Positions 15,545-23,468 of a stretch of 51,852 nucleotides of DNA are shown here, piece by piece. The position numbers were made by a program, and so were the translations under genes. The DNA is from CALFXN01 sp937957815 (GTDB lineage Bacteria > Synergistota > Synergistia > Synergistales > Aminobacteriaceae): contig DAIQNX010000020.1 of the NCBI GenBank assembly GCA_036788195.1, positions 1 to 51,852 on the forward strand, written 5' to 3'. The notes under the pieces are model-generated. The model worked only from the letters and a program-made list of their open reading frames with translations. It did not search any database and was not told where the DNA came from. Every line of letters begins with the position of its first letter. Position 1 is the first letter of the stretch.

Positions 15545-15931
15545 TCACTGCCGTTTGAGGAGCGAACAGGACGGGTCGAGAGGCTTCGCGGGATCCTGGT
15601 AGCGCGTCTCGAAACAGAGACACGACACGGGAATCTCGTACGGCCCGTGGACCATTCCGACGGGTCTGCACGCGTAATATCCCGCGGGGGCCGTCAGGTT
15701 CTTCGCCGTGTCGACCATGTATCCTTCGAGGATGAACACTTCCTCGCAGAAGTCGTGAACCTGCGTCTTCGGGATCGTCACTCCCGATCCGAAGCGCACG
15801 AGCCGCGTCAGATTCCCCGTTTCCGGATCGAGAGCGAGAATCTTCTCGAAGATGCCCTCCGAGGCCCCCTCGACCTGCCGCCATTGCCCCATCGGCACGG
15901 TGTCGCTGAACTCGATCGTCGGTTTCGCCAT
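15545..15931 (-). CDS. Small cupin-fold protein
   Basis: A 128-residue single-domain protein with cupin features: LVRFGSGVTIPKTQVHDFCEEVFILEG, where His and Glu of HDFCEEVF occupy the metal-ligand positions, and the second strand region AGYYACRPVGMVHGPYEIP with another His (MVHGPY). It resembles ChrR-like or 2,4'-dihydroxyacetophenone-dioxygenase-like cupins, but I cannot name a reaction; isomerase, decarboxylase or dioxygenase roles are possible. The ATG at 15931 lies downstream of GAGGAGGGACGTGAGGCG; the open frame further upstream (to 16003) is rejected. First gene of the operon that ends with dctM. Confidence 0.8.
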   Translation of the reverse strand: MAKPTIEFSDTVPMGQWRQVEGASEGIFEKILALDPETGNLTRLVRFGSGVTIPKTQVHDFCEEVFILEGYMVDTAKNLTAPAGYYACRPVGMVHGPYEIPVSCLCFETRYQDPAKPLDPSCSLLKRQ

Positions 15932-16037
15932 TCGCCTCACGTCCCTCCTCGGTGATGGTCCAAAACGGAATTCCCCGCCCGGACTTCCACGGCGACGCTT
16001 CACCGGAGAAAACGTCGCTCTATTCCTTGCTTGTATA

Positions 16038-16067
16038 TGGCATTCCAGATCGTCATCTGGTATGCCA
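16038..16067. promoter_or_regulatory. Double palindromic operator candidate upstream of the cupin/TRAP operon
   Basis: The 30-base stretch is an inverted repeat with arms TGGCATtCCAGAT and ATCTGGtATGCCA. Each arm itself contains a 10-bp TGGNATNCCA palindrome (16038-16047 and 16058-16067), their starts exactly 20 bases apart, i.e. two helical turns. TGG-N4-CCA cores are characteristic of GntR/FCD regulators of the UxuR-like type. It lies 107 bases upstream of the cupin start and 67 bases past the stop end of the ABC-F gene. The rest of the gap 15932-16133 shows no clear sigma-70 pair. Confidence 0.65.
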
Positions 16068-16133
16068 CAAGCCTAAACGACTTTCCCCCGAGCGTCAAGC
16101 GAGCGTCACGCGAACGTCCCGGAGGACGGCCGT

Positions 16134-17630
16134 TCACGATACGGTCAGAACGCTTTCTCCATGTCCACCGGGCGCGATTCTCCAGCGAATTCCGGCGAGC
16201 CGTCCGAGAAAGCGTTCGTCGTGGCTCACGAGAAGCAGGGCGCACGGACACGACGCGAGCGCGCCTTCCAGCAGCTCGACTGCCGGCAGGTCGAGATGAT
16301 TTGTCGGCTCGTCCATGACGATAAGGTGCGGAGACCGTGTCACGCCGAACGCGAGAAGAAGCTTTCGGACCTCTCCGGGGCTCTGCTCCAGATGCCCGAT
16401 GATCTGCTCCGGCCGGGACCCGAGACAGCTCATCACCGTCATCAGGAGCCCCTTCAGATGCGTCGGGAGCGCCGCGATTCTCGAGGCGAGCTCCGCTGTT
16501 TCCTTCAGATCGACCTCCTGCGACATGTAGAGGACCCTTTGGGAGGAGAGGGTCACGTTTTCGAGGATTCGCCGCACGAGCGTGCTCTTTCCTCCGCCAT
16601 TCGGTCCGCTCAGCGCAATGCGGTCCCGCGGCCCGATTTCAAGGTCAGGAAAGGCGAGCGTTTTCCCACCCCCGAGCTGGATCGTTCCCGCGCGCATCCG
16701 GAGGAGCGCGTTCCGGCACGAGTGCGAGTCGGGCAGCCAGAAGTTCATGTCATACCGTTTGACCGGGCGCTCCTCACGCAACGCCTGCACGGCTTGCCGA
16801 AGACGCCCGTCGAGCTGGCTCGCGAGACGTCCGGCGTGGCCATCGGCTCCCGAAACGCGCGCTGCATTGATCTTCGCCCTGCCGTCACTGTCGTGCAGTG
16901 CGAGTCCGCGCTTGGAGCAGCGACGATCGGCCGCGCTCGCCTCCGCGCGGCGACGCCGCTGCTCCGCCTCGATCCGCAGGACGTCTCTCTGACGCCGCTG
17001 GTACGCCTCCGCCGCGCGCGATTCGTCGAGAGCGCGCTGTTCCGAGGCGCGCGTATACCCTCCCCGGAAGACGAGATGCCGGGGTGGGTCGAGAAAGACG
17101 CACCAACCGCACAGGTCGTCGAGCAGACTCCGATCGTGGCTCACGAGGATTCCGACGCCGCGATGGCGCGCGAGCGCGTCCCGAAGCAGCGATCGGACCT
17201 CCGCGTCGACGTGGTTCGTCGGTTCGTCGAGGAGCAGGACGTCCGGGACGCTTCGAAGCGCCGCGGCGATCTGCGCGCGCTTTCGCTCTCCGTGGCTGAG
17301 CGTCGTCCAGCGGTTCTCCCAGTCCCCCCCGATCCCGAGGGCGGCACGCAGGCGAAGCGCTTCGGCATCCCGCGAACGCAGGAGCTCCCCGAGATCGTCT
17401 GGAGGCGCGTCGGTCCGCTGTTCGCAGAGGACGATCCTCTGCGGACGGATGATGCGCCCCTCCGTCGGTTCGAGAAGACCGGCGGCGAGGTAAAGCAGGG
17501 TTGTCTTGCCGGAGCCGTTCGCTCCGACGACGCCGCTCCACCCGGCGTGAAAATCGGCGTTGAATTGTCGAAACAGCGGTTGAGCCGAAAGGTCGTATCG
17601 GAAAGTTACGTTGCGAAAGAGAAGCGACAC
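16134..17630 (-). CDS. ABC-F family ATPase (ribosome-associated or resistance type)
   Basis: A 498-residue protein with two ABC domains and no membrane segment, the ABC-F plan. Domain 1: Walker A GANGSGKTT (about 36-44), signature LSHGERKRAQIAAAL, Walker B VLLLDEPTNHVD, LVSHDRSLLDD. Domain 2: Walker A GPNGGGKST, signature SPGEVRKLLLAFG, Walker B LIVMDEPTNHLD, LVSHDERFLG. A highly charged Arg-rich linker (about 215-255) separates them. ABC-F proteins act on ribosomes, as translation factors or antibiotic-protection proteins; the subtype is not decidable from motifs. The second signature is SPGE rather than SGGE, a common variant. GTG 17630 follows GGAGG by five bases; the frame open upstream to 17918 is rejected. 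Confidence 0.87.
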   Translation of the reverse strand: MSLLFRNVTFRYDLSAQPLFRQFNADFHAGWSGVVGANGSGKTTLLYLAAGLLEPTEGRIIRPQRIVLCEQRTDAPPDDLGELLRSRDAEALRLRAALGIGGDWENRWTTLSHGERKRAQIAAALRSVPDVLLLDEPTNHVDAEVRSLLRDALARHRGVGILVSHDRSLLDDLCGWCVFLDPPRHLVFRGGYTRASEQRALDESRAAEAYQRRQRDVLRIEAEQRRRRAEASAADRRCSKRGLALHDSDGRAKINAARVSGADGHAGRLASQLDGRLRQAVQALREERPVKRYDMNFWLPDSHSCRNALLRMRAGTIQLGGGKTLAFPDLEIGPRDRIALSGPNGGGKSTLVRRILENVTLSSQRVLYMSQEVDLKETAELASRIAALPTHLKGLLMTVMSCLGSRPEQIIGHLEQSPGEVRKLLLAFGVTRSPHLIVMDEPTNHLDLPAVELLEGALASCPCALLLVSHDERFLGRLAGIRWRIAPGGHGESVLTVS

Positions 17631-18104
17631 GGAAACCTCCAGTCCGTCCCCTTCACGGGGACTCGGGCAGGGCGCCCCGCCCTCCGGAACGCCGAAACGA
17701 CATGCGTCCGCGACGCGACGATCCCGCCGCACGGACGGAAGATTGCGCGAAGATCGCGGCGATACAGATTGTTGGGAGATTTTCGTTTCGGAACGAACTG
17801 GAAGGGGGGACACGCAGAACAGACGGCTCTCTGACGCGAAAGCCGCGGAAAAAGGGACGACGGATTCTGCCTGTGTCCGGTCTAGCTTCGGCGCATCGGC
17901 GCGGTCTCCTGTACACACGAGAGGGTTCGTTCCCGGACCTCCGGGAACGAACCGATCCTACCCCCCCGGCGCTGAGACGTCAAGACGACGAATTGCCTCG
18001 CAAAAAATCCAAACGAAAGAGGAATGTTGCCTCACGTATGAATCCAAACGAACTACGATTCCCTGTAGGGTGGAGACCCGAAGGGGAAAACCGAGGGGGC
18101 CGTC
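17631..18104. other. Non-coding stretch between the ABC-F gene and the IS element, with hairpin and tandem repeats
   Basis: No frame here resembles a protein. It holds a perfect 13-bp hairpin (GGTTCGTTCCCGG at 17924-17936, loop ACCT, CCGGGAACGAACC at 17941-17953) without a T-run, and the tandem direct repeats described at 17993-18052. The ABC-F promoter and a possible regulatory leader should lie here, but I found no convincing -35/-10 pair. Confidence 0.5.
17993..18052. repeat. Two imperfect direct repeats, 34-base period
   Basis: Repeat 1 (17993-18017) and repeat 2 (18027-18052) both begin with TTGCCTC and end with ATCCAAACGAA, with a variable middle of 7-8 bases and 9 bases between copies. 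Only two copies are present, so this is not a CRISPR array. Confidence 0.7.
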
Positions 18105-19041
18105 TGACCTTCTCAGGAATTGACGGACGCAGAAGTGTCCGGAAAATGAAGGAGAAAACGACGAGGGTGTTTTAGGTGGAGGAAAAGCGGCAACGCCACT
18201 ACGATGCGGAATTCAAGAAAGAAGTACTGAAGATGACGATGGAAGGCAAGTCGGTCGTTGACGTGGCGCGGGATCTTGGGATATTGCCGGAGCGCATCTA
18301 CAAATAACGACGGGACGAAAAGCGCCAGATAGGTACAGTGGCGTTCGCGTCTGCGGGAGGCATGGCGCTGATGCCGGAAGAAGAACTTGGAGCCCTCCGG
18401 AAGGAACTTGAGACAACAAAACGAAACCGTCTTGTCGAAGAGATCCGGAAGCTTCACGAGGAAAGCGGCCGGGGGTACTCGATCGTGCCGAACATCCTGA
18501 ACAGGGACTTCGAGTCGTCTGAACCGAACCGGAAATGGGTCTCCGACATCACCTACATCGCGACGGGAGAGGGATGGCTGTACCTGCAGCGATCATGGAC
18601 CTGGCGTCGAGAAGCATCGTGGGATGGGCGACAAGCGCGAACATAGACACGGCGCTCGTGAAGAAAGCGCTCGACCGGGCCGTGGCGAACAGGAAACCGC
18701 CGGTCGGGCTGATCCTGCACACGGACCGTGGGAGTCAGTACGCGGGGTATGAATACAGGAAAGCGCTCTGGAGAAACGGGATCATCTGTTCGATGAGCCG
18801 GAAGGGGAACTGCTGGGACAATGCGCCGATGGAAAGCTTCTTCGGGACATCGAAGAAGGAATGCGTCCACAGGGGAGAACACCGGACGCATGACGAAGCG
18901 AGGACGGACCTCTTCAGGCATATAGAAATGTTCTACAACAGAAAGCGGCTTCATTCGGGATTGGGGTACAAGGCCCCGGAGGGCTGCGAAAAAGAAAGGC
19001 AACGGGCGTAAATCTGTGTCCGGAGTTTCTGCGGAAGGTCA
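18105..19041 (+). mobile_element. Decayed IS3-family insertion sequence
   Basis: The element encodes transposase fragments of the IS3 family and is bounded by imperfect terminal inverted repeats. The left end starts TGACCTTCTCAGGAATT and the right end, read inward, TGACCTTCCGCAGAAAC; both continue to a CGGAC(G/A)CAG block. At about 937 bp it is roughly 300 bp shorter than complete IS3 elements. The flanking three bases (GTC left, GTG right) do not form an exact target duplication, so the precise ends or subsequent mutation are uncertain. It sits at the left edge of the AT-rich restriction-modification segment and may have taken part in its arrival. Confidence 0.85.
18176..19011 (+). pseudogene. 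Broken IS3-family transposase (orfA plus orfB)
   Basis: From GTG 18176 the frame gives an OrfA-type helix-turn-helix (HYDAEFKKEVLKM, SVVDVARDLGILPERIYK) and hits a TAA at 18305-18307 where family members have Trp (IYKW). The same frame then continues with EEELGALRKELETTKR, jumps within a few residues to OrfB (RLVEEIRKLHEESGRGYS, then VPNILNRDFESSEPNRKW), so the end of orfA and the start of orfB are deleted. After GEGWLYL, at about 18586, one base is missing (CTGCAGCG for CTGGCAGCG) and the frame shifts. The remaining frame carries the DDE core: Asp in WVSDITYI, Asp in LILHTDRGSQYAG, Glu in DNAPMESFFGTSKKE, and ends FYNRKRLHSGLGYKAPE. At least three independent lesions, so inactive. Confidence 0.88.
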
Positions 19042-19070
19042 GTGCGTGCGGAATTTGGGGAATCATGTAG

Positions 19071-19103
19071 AATAGAACCTATGCAGACTAGAAAAGTTCT
19101 ATT
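19071..19103. promoter_or_regulatory. Inverted repeat in the restriction-modification promoter region
   Basis: AATAGAAC (19071-19078) and GTTCTATT (19096-19103) form a perfect 8-bp inverted repeat with a 17-base spacer, directly before a GATAAT -10-like hexamer (19106-19111) and the AAAGGGG ribosome binding site of the methylase gene. It could be an operator for autoregulation; no separate control-protein gene is present. Confidence 0.4.
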
Positions 19104-19130
19104 AGGATAATTTATGAAAGGGGTTTTTTT

Positions 19131-20039
19131 ATGAGCAGAAATAATGAAAAAACACCACACCTAGTTCAATATCAAGGCTCGAAAAGACTTCTGGCTTCTA
19201 GCATTCTTCAGTATATGCCTAATACATTTGAACGTCTTGTCGAACCGTTTTCTGGCATGGCTGCAATTACGATTGCTGTAGCACAAGAGAAGAGAGCTTC
19301 CGCATATCACATTAACGACATAAATGGTCCACTAGTTTCTTTATTAAAAGAAGTTATAATTTCACCTGAAAATTTGGTATTACGCTATGAAAAACTATGG
19401 AAAGAACAGTTTGTATTCGCAGAAGGACATATTCAGCATTTCTATAAAGTGCGTGAAGATTTTAATAACGGAGATGAGTCTCCGGAGAAGATGCTCTACC
19501 TATTAGCCCGTTGTGTAAAAGGTTCTGTGCGATATGGAAAGACTGGAAAATTTAATCAATCACCAGATAAAAGAAGACACGGGGTCAATCCAAAGAACAT
19601 TGCTAAAAGTGCATATTCAATATCTTGTTTGTTAAGAGATAAGTCGAGCTTTTCTTCAAAAGATTATAGAGAAATATTCGAAATGGTGCGTCCTGGTGAT
19701 TTGATATATATAGACCCTCCATATCAAGGTGTAACAAATACTAGGGATAATAGATATTTTGCTGGTATTTCATACGAGGATTTTGTAACGGCTATTGATA
19801 CTCTGAACAAGAAAAGTATAGATTTTTTAATAAGCTATGATGGCGAATGCGGTGGAAAGTCTTACGGTATGGAATTACCAAAATACTTAGGATGTCAAAA
19901 GATGTTATTAAATGCTGGACTTTCAAGCCAAGGAACATTATTAGGAAAACAACAAACGACGTATGAAGCTTTATACATTAGCAAAAACTTGCAGCGATAC
20001 ATAAGACCTCGGCAGTTAGCATTGGATGATGTGGTATGA
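19131..20039 (+). CDS. DNA adenine N6-methyltransferase (D12 class)
   Basis: A 302-residue Dam-like methyltransferase. LVQYQGSKRLLASSILQYMP is the N-terminal SAM-binding motif region (motif X, FxGxK type), RLVEPFSGMAAITI is motif I, YHINDINGPLVSLL follows, and LIYIDPPYQG has the catalytic DPPY at 195-198. D12-class (alpha group) enzymes methylate adenine in targets such as GATC; the specificity here is unknown. The gene is strongly AT-rich with AT-ending codons, unlike everything around it apart from the following endonuclease, so it was acquired by transfer. ATG 19131 is seven bases after AAAGGGG. Its stop overlaps the next gene by four bases (ATGA). Confidence 0.92.
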   Translation: MSRNNEKTPHLVQYQGSKRLLASSILQYMPNTFERLVEPFSGMAAITIAVAQEKRASAYHINDINGPLVSLLKEVIISPENLVLRYEKLWKEQFVFAEGHIQHFYKVREDFNNGDESPEKMLYLLARCVKGSVRYGKTGKFNQSPDKRRHGVNPKNIAKSAYSISCLLRDKSSFSSKDYREIFEMVRPGDLIYIDPPYQGVTNTRDNRYFAGISYEDFVTAIDTLNKKSIDFLISYDGECGGKSYGMELPKYLGCQKMLLNAGLSSQGTLLGKQQTTYEALYISKNLQRYIRPRQLALDDVV

Positions 20040-20746
20040 GTGATTATACTCAAGAATTTTTAGACTTTCTTAATTCTATACAAAGTAAGCGTCCTAAAAC
20101 TGTCATTCAACATATCTTGGACCATGGGCATGTTACCTCGCAAGAGTTAAAAGATAAATATGGTTATAATCATCCCCCACGTGCTGCTCGTGATGTGAGA
20201 GAACAAGGTGTTCCACTAGATACTTTTTATGTAACAGGGACGGATGGAAGACGTGTGGCAGCCTATAGATTTGGGAATCAAAATGATTTAGGTAATACGC
20301 TGGCAAAAGCGTTAGGCAGAACAGCACTTTCAAAAGCAATAAAAGATGCCTTGATTGAAAAGTATGGTCCGAGGTGTTTTATTTATCTCGAAACAATAAG
20401 TAGCAACCTTTTGCAGGTGGATCATAGAATCCCGTATGAAATAGGTGGTAATCAGGACGAAGAAAATATAGAAATATATATGCTATTAAGCCCTTCGGCA
20501 AATCGCGCAAAATCTTGGGCTTGTGAGCACTGCCGGAATTGGTTGGAGAAGGACTATGATTTTTGCGTGAAGTGTTTCTGGGCGCATCCAGAGAACTATG
20601 AACATGTTGCAGGACGCTTTGAAAAGATAATCTCCATTGTTTTTTCAGGTGACGAGATATATGATTATAATGAGTTAATTAAGCTTGCTGGGTCTAGTGC
20701 AGCACAAACAACAATAAAAAAAATTATACACGAGTATCTGAAGTAG
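20036..20746 (+). CDS. HNH-type restriction endonuclease partner of the adenine methylase
   Basis: A 236-residue protein. The N-terminal half is an HTH-like region (TVIQHILDHGHVTSQELKDKYGYN) that probably helps DNA recognition. The nuclease core is VDHRIPYEIGGNQDEENIEIYMLL (His130, Asn144) followed by SPSANRAKSW (Asn156), an HNH/beta-beta-alpha-metal active site, with zinc-binding pairs CEHC (163-166) and CVKC (177-180). The four-base overlap with the methylase gene and shared AT-rich composition make a type II restriction-modification pair the best reading. The recognition sequence cannot be deduced. The open frame is intact, so the system may be active. Confidence 0.87.
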   Translation: MSDYTQEFLDFLNSIQSKRPKTVIQHILDHGHVTSQELKDKYGYNHPPRAARDVREQGVPLDTFYVTGTDGRRVAAYRFGNQNDLGNTLAKALGRTALSKAIKDALIEKYGPRCFIYLETISSNLLQVDHRIPYEIGGNQDEENIEIYMLLSPSANRAKSWACEHCRNWLEKDYDFCVKCFWAHPENYEHVAGRFEKIISIVFSGDEIYDYNELIKLAGSSAAQTTIKKIIHEYLK

Positions 20747-20803
20747 GGGTTGATTTGTCGGAAGCGTACTTTCAATGGACAGAAGGCACGAATGGGAGAA
20801 TGC

Positions 20804-21892
20804 TCATCGCATGAGCAGCGGCAACAGCGGCGGGAGGACGAGGATGATGCTGAGCAGGCGGACCGTCTGGATCAGGCTCACGATGACCGGATCCGCGCCG
20901 AACTCGTCGGCGATGCTCGCGATCTGCGACAGGCCTCCCGGAGACGAGGCGAGCATGCAGGTCATCGGCGAGAAGCCCGCGATCCTGTGAAGAAGCACCG
21001 CGAGCAGCAGGGATCCTCCGATCATGCCGACGGTCAGCAGCGCCAGCGGGCCGAGAAGCGACAGAAATCCGAGAAGGACCTCCTTCGTGATGGATCGCGC
21101 GATGATGACGCCGACGCCGACCTGCCCGAACGTCCTGATGAGCCGGTCTGGAAGCCGTGGTTCTCCTGCGGCGTTCGTCACGGCCCCCGAGGCTGCCATG
21201 GCTCCGATCAGCGCTCCCGCCGGAAGGGAAAGCCACTTTCCGGCAAGGCCTCCGGCGACGGCGGCGGCGGCGCACAGGACGTTCGTCCGCAACCGTGCGC
21301 GCGAAGGAACGGGCGTGCGGACTAGCTTGATGGGGTCGTCTCCTTCTTCCGCGACGCAGCAGACGGGCGACGGGTGGTTGCGCATCCACATGCGGCACAG
21401 CACCGGCGTCGTGAGCACGGCGGCCAGGAGCCGGAAGATCTGGAGCAGCGTGACGCTCGCGACGTCGGCCCCCATCGAGAGCGACAGGAGCGCCATCTCG
21501 GTGATCCCCCCGGCCGTCGAGCCGAGCATCGCCGTCGGCAGCGGCAGCGACGTGAAGGTCGACATCAGATACCCCATAGCGAGCGACAGGCCGAGCATCC
21601 ACCCCGAAACGAGAATCGCGGGGCCGGGAAGATTCCGCAGGAGCCTGCACGATTCGCGGTTCAGCCGCACCCCGAGAAACAGCCCGATCGCAACGTTGCT
21701 CAGGAACGAGAGCGTTCCGGACGGATACGCGGGCTGCGTTCCCGTCATCGCCCAGAGGGCCGAGATCACGAGGGCGCCCAGCAACGCCGCGGCCGGGATG
21801 CGCGCTCTTTTGAAAAGCGCTCCCCCGGCCCAGCCGACGCAGACGACGAAAATCAGGTCACACCCCTGCAACAGAAAGGAAACCACGGTCAA
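20804..21892 (-). CDS. AbrB-family membrane protein (putative transporter)
   Basis: A 362-residue, very hydrophobic protein with the two-repeat AbrB (DUF/transport) family pattern: each half has a Gly-rich membrane hairpin, LGSTAGGITEMALLSLSMGADVA in the first and LASSPGGLSQIASIADEFGADP in the second; these 'GG(I/L)(T/S)(E/Q)(M/I)A' motifs define the family. The family name 'ammonia monooxygenase/AbrB' in databases does not reflect a proven activity; a role as permease is likely. I prefer TTG 21892, seven bases after AAGGCGG; GTG 21937 would overlap citF. Last gene of locus A, 28 bases after citF, so it may export a product or import a related acid. The restriction-modification island ends 57 bases beyond its stop. 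Confidence 0.85.
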   Translation of the reverse strand: MTVVSFLLQGCDLIFVVCVGWAGGALFKRARIPAAALLGALVISALWAMTGTQPAYPSGTLSFLSNVAIGLFLGVRLNRESCRLLRNLPGPAILVSGWMLGLSLAMGYLMSTFTSLPLPTAMLGSTAGGITEMALLSLSMGADVASVTLLQIFRLLAAVLTTPVLCRMWMRNHPSPVCCVAEEGDDPIKLVRTPVPSRARLRTNVLCAAAAVAGGLAGKWLSLPAGALIGAMAASGAVTNAAGEPRLPDRLIRTFGQVGVGVIIARSITKEVLLGFLSLLGPLALLTVGMIGGSLLLAVLLHRIAGFSPMTCMLASSPGGLSQIASIADEFGADPVIVSLIQTVRLLSIILVLPPLLPLLMR

Positions 21893-21920
21893 ACGAACAT
21901 CCGCCTTTCGATACGATATC

Positions 21921-23468
21921 TCAAGAGGATACCACACGATACAGCGTATCGATGACGGAGCCGTCGCGGTATTCGACGACGCCGACGGGATGGTCGCGGT
22001 CGAGCGCGATCGGTCGCGGGACGCCCGTGATGCGCTCGACCCGTTCCTTGAGTTCCCGGATGTCCGTCACGCGGAGCCCAGCGCCCGCGAGCGCGTCCGC
22101 GAGGTCGGGCCGCCGCGGATTCACGCACGTTCCGCGCTCCGTGACGATGACGTCCACCGTTTCGCCCGGCGTCACGACCGTCTGCACGGCATCGCGGATC
22201 GACGGAACCCCCTCGCGGAACGACGGGACGACGACGACGGAGAGCTTCGCCCCTGCGGCCGTGTCGCAGTGCCCGCCGGAAGCCCCGCGCAGGACGCCGT
22301 CGTGCCCCGACAGAACGTCGACGTTGAAATCCACGTCGACGTCGAGCGCCGCGAGGACGACGACGTCGAGGTCGTCGACGAGACACCCGGACGCCGAGGG
22401 GTCCGCGTACCACGCGGCGTCGATCTCCACGTGTCGGGGGTTCGTCGCGATGGACTCCGTGACGGCGGCGTCGAAGCTCTGGACGTCGTAGAGCACCTCG
22501 AAGAGGTCGTCCGACAGCATCTGCGCCATCGACGCCGTGACGCCGCCGAGGCCGAACGATCCGCGGATCTTTTGTTCGAGCATGTACTCGCGGACGAAGC
22601 GCGCCACCGCGAGGCTCGCGCCGCCGCCGCCGACCTGGAAGGAACAGCCGGGGACGATGAGCTCGGACGCCCGGATGGCGCGGAAGGCGTTCTCCGCGAT
22701 GACGAGGCTCAAGGGATCCCGCGTGATCCGCGTCGCGCCCGTCGCGATCTTCGAGGGGTCTCCGATCGACGGCACGACCGCGACCTGGTCCACGAGATAC
22801 TGCGGGATCGAGACGCGCCCGGGGAGCGGACCGTCGAGAAGCGTGTCCGTAACCGCGACGACGTGTTTCGCGTAACGTGCGTCGACCATCGCATACCCGA
22901 GCGAGCCGCACGCCGACGGCCCGATCGAGCCCGTCAGGTTTCCTGCGGCGTCGCACGCGGGCGCGGCGATGAACGCGACGTCGATGACGACGGACCCTTC
23001 CGAGAGCGCCCGAGCCCTGCCGCCGTGGCTGTGGATCACGACCGGGTTCTGGACGCGGCCCGACGATATGGCCTGCCCCACCCGGCCCCGGACGCCCGAC
23101 GTGTGGATCGTCGTGACGACGCCGCGTTCGGCGAGGTCCGCGACGCACTCGTGAGCGTCCGTCAGGGAGCTCGGGGCGAGCGTGAGGTCGCGGATTCCCA
23201 TCTCGTCGATCGCCTGCATAACGAGCGGCAGAACGAAGTCGCCGTTCCGGAAGTGATGATGGAACGAAACTGTCATTCCGTCGCGCAGTCCGCTGCGGCG
23301 GATGGCCTCTTTGATGTCGCGGACGACCTTCCGCCCGCGCCCCGCTTCCCGCACGACGCGCCGTTCCGCTGCGGGAGTCATCTGACCATACGGAACGAGC
23401 CGGCCGTGCGCCCCGGCAAGCAGTTCATCCGGGATGATCCGTCCGATGCCGTTTATCGTCCCGCTCAT
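21921..23468 (-). CDS. citF: Citrate lyase-type alpha subunit (acyl-ACP transferase), locus A
   Basis: A 515-residue protein of the CitF family, the subunit that exchanges acetyl for citryl on the acyl-carrier subunit. Seen: RDGMTVSFHHHFRNGDFVLP near the N-terminus, SHGGRARALSEG, VDVAFIAAPACDAAGNLTG, GPSACGSLGYA, VQSFDAAVTESIATNPRH, and a long DVDVDFNVDV stretch ending VGVVEYRDGSVIDTLYRV. The length is normal for CitF. Its ATG (23468) overlaps the citE stop by four bases (ATGA), so stoichiometric production is expected. Together with CitE and CitD it splits citrate or an analogue to acetate and an oxoacid (oxaloacetate for citrate). A second citF copy lies at 35872-37419. Confidence 0.93.
   Translation of the reverse strand: MSGTINGIGRIIPDELLAGAHGRLVPYGQMTPAAERRVVREAGRGRKVVRDIKEAIRRSGLRDGMTVSFHHHFRNGDFVLPLVMQAIDEMGIRDLTLAPSSLTDAHECVADLAERGVVTTIHTSGVRGRVGQAISSGRVQNPVVIHSHGGRARALSEGSVVIDVAFIAAPACDAAGNLTGSIGPSACGSLGYAMVDARYAKHVVAVTDTLLDGPLPGRVSIPQYLVDQVAVVPSIGDPSKIATGATRITRDPLSLVIAENAFRAIRASELIVPGCSFQVGGGGASLAVARFVREYMLEQKIRGSFGLGGVTASMAQMLSDDLFEVLYDVQSFDAAVTESIATNPRHVEIDAAWYADPSASGCLVDDLDVVVLAALDVDVDFNVDVLSGHDGVLRGASGGHCDTAAGAKLSVVVVPSFREGVPSIRDAVQTVVTPGETVDVIVTERGTCVNPRRPDLADALAGAGLRVTDIRELKERVERITGVPRPIALDRDHPVGVVEYRDGSVIDTLYRVVSS

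Noticed and set aside
16161..17834. Open frame of 557 codons on the plus strand opposite the ABC-F gene
   Set aside because: The minus strand carries two full ABC domains; the plus frame has no recognisable motif.
17993..18052. Possible CRISPR array
   Set aside because: Only two imperfect repeats with a 9-base spacing and no cas genes nearby.
17702..18175. Possible gene between the ABC-F gene and the IS element
   Set aside because: All frames are low-complexity, Arg/Ser-rich translations without a start signal or family resemblance.
19042..19130. A control-protein gene for the restriction-modification system
   Set aside because: The 89-base stretch is too short for such a gene and holds only an inverted repeat and promoter-like sequence.
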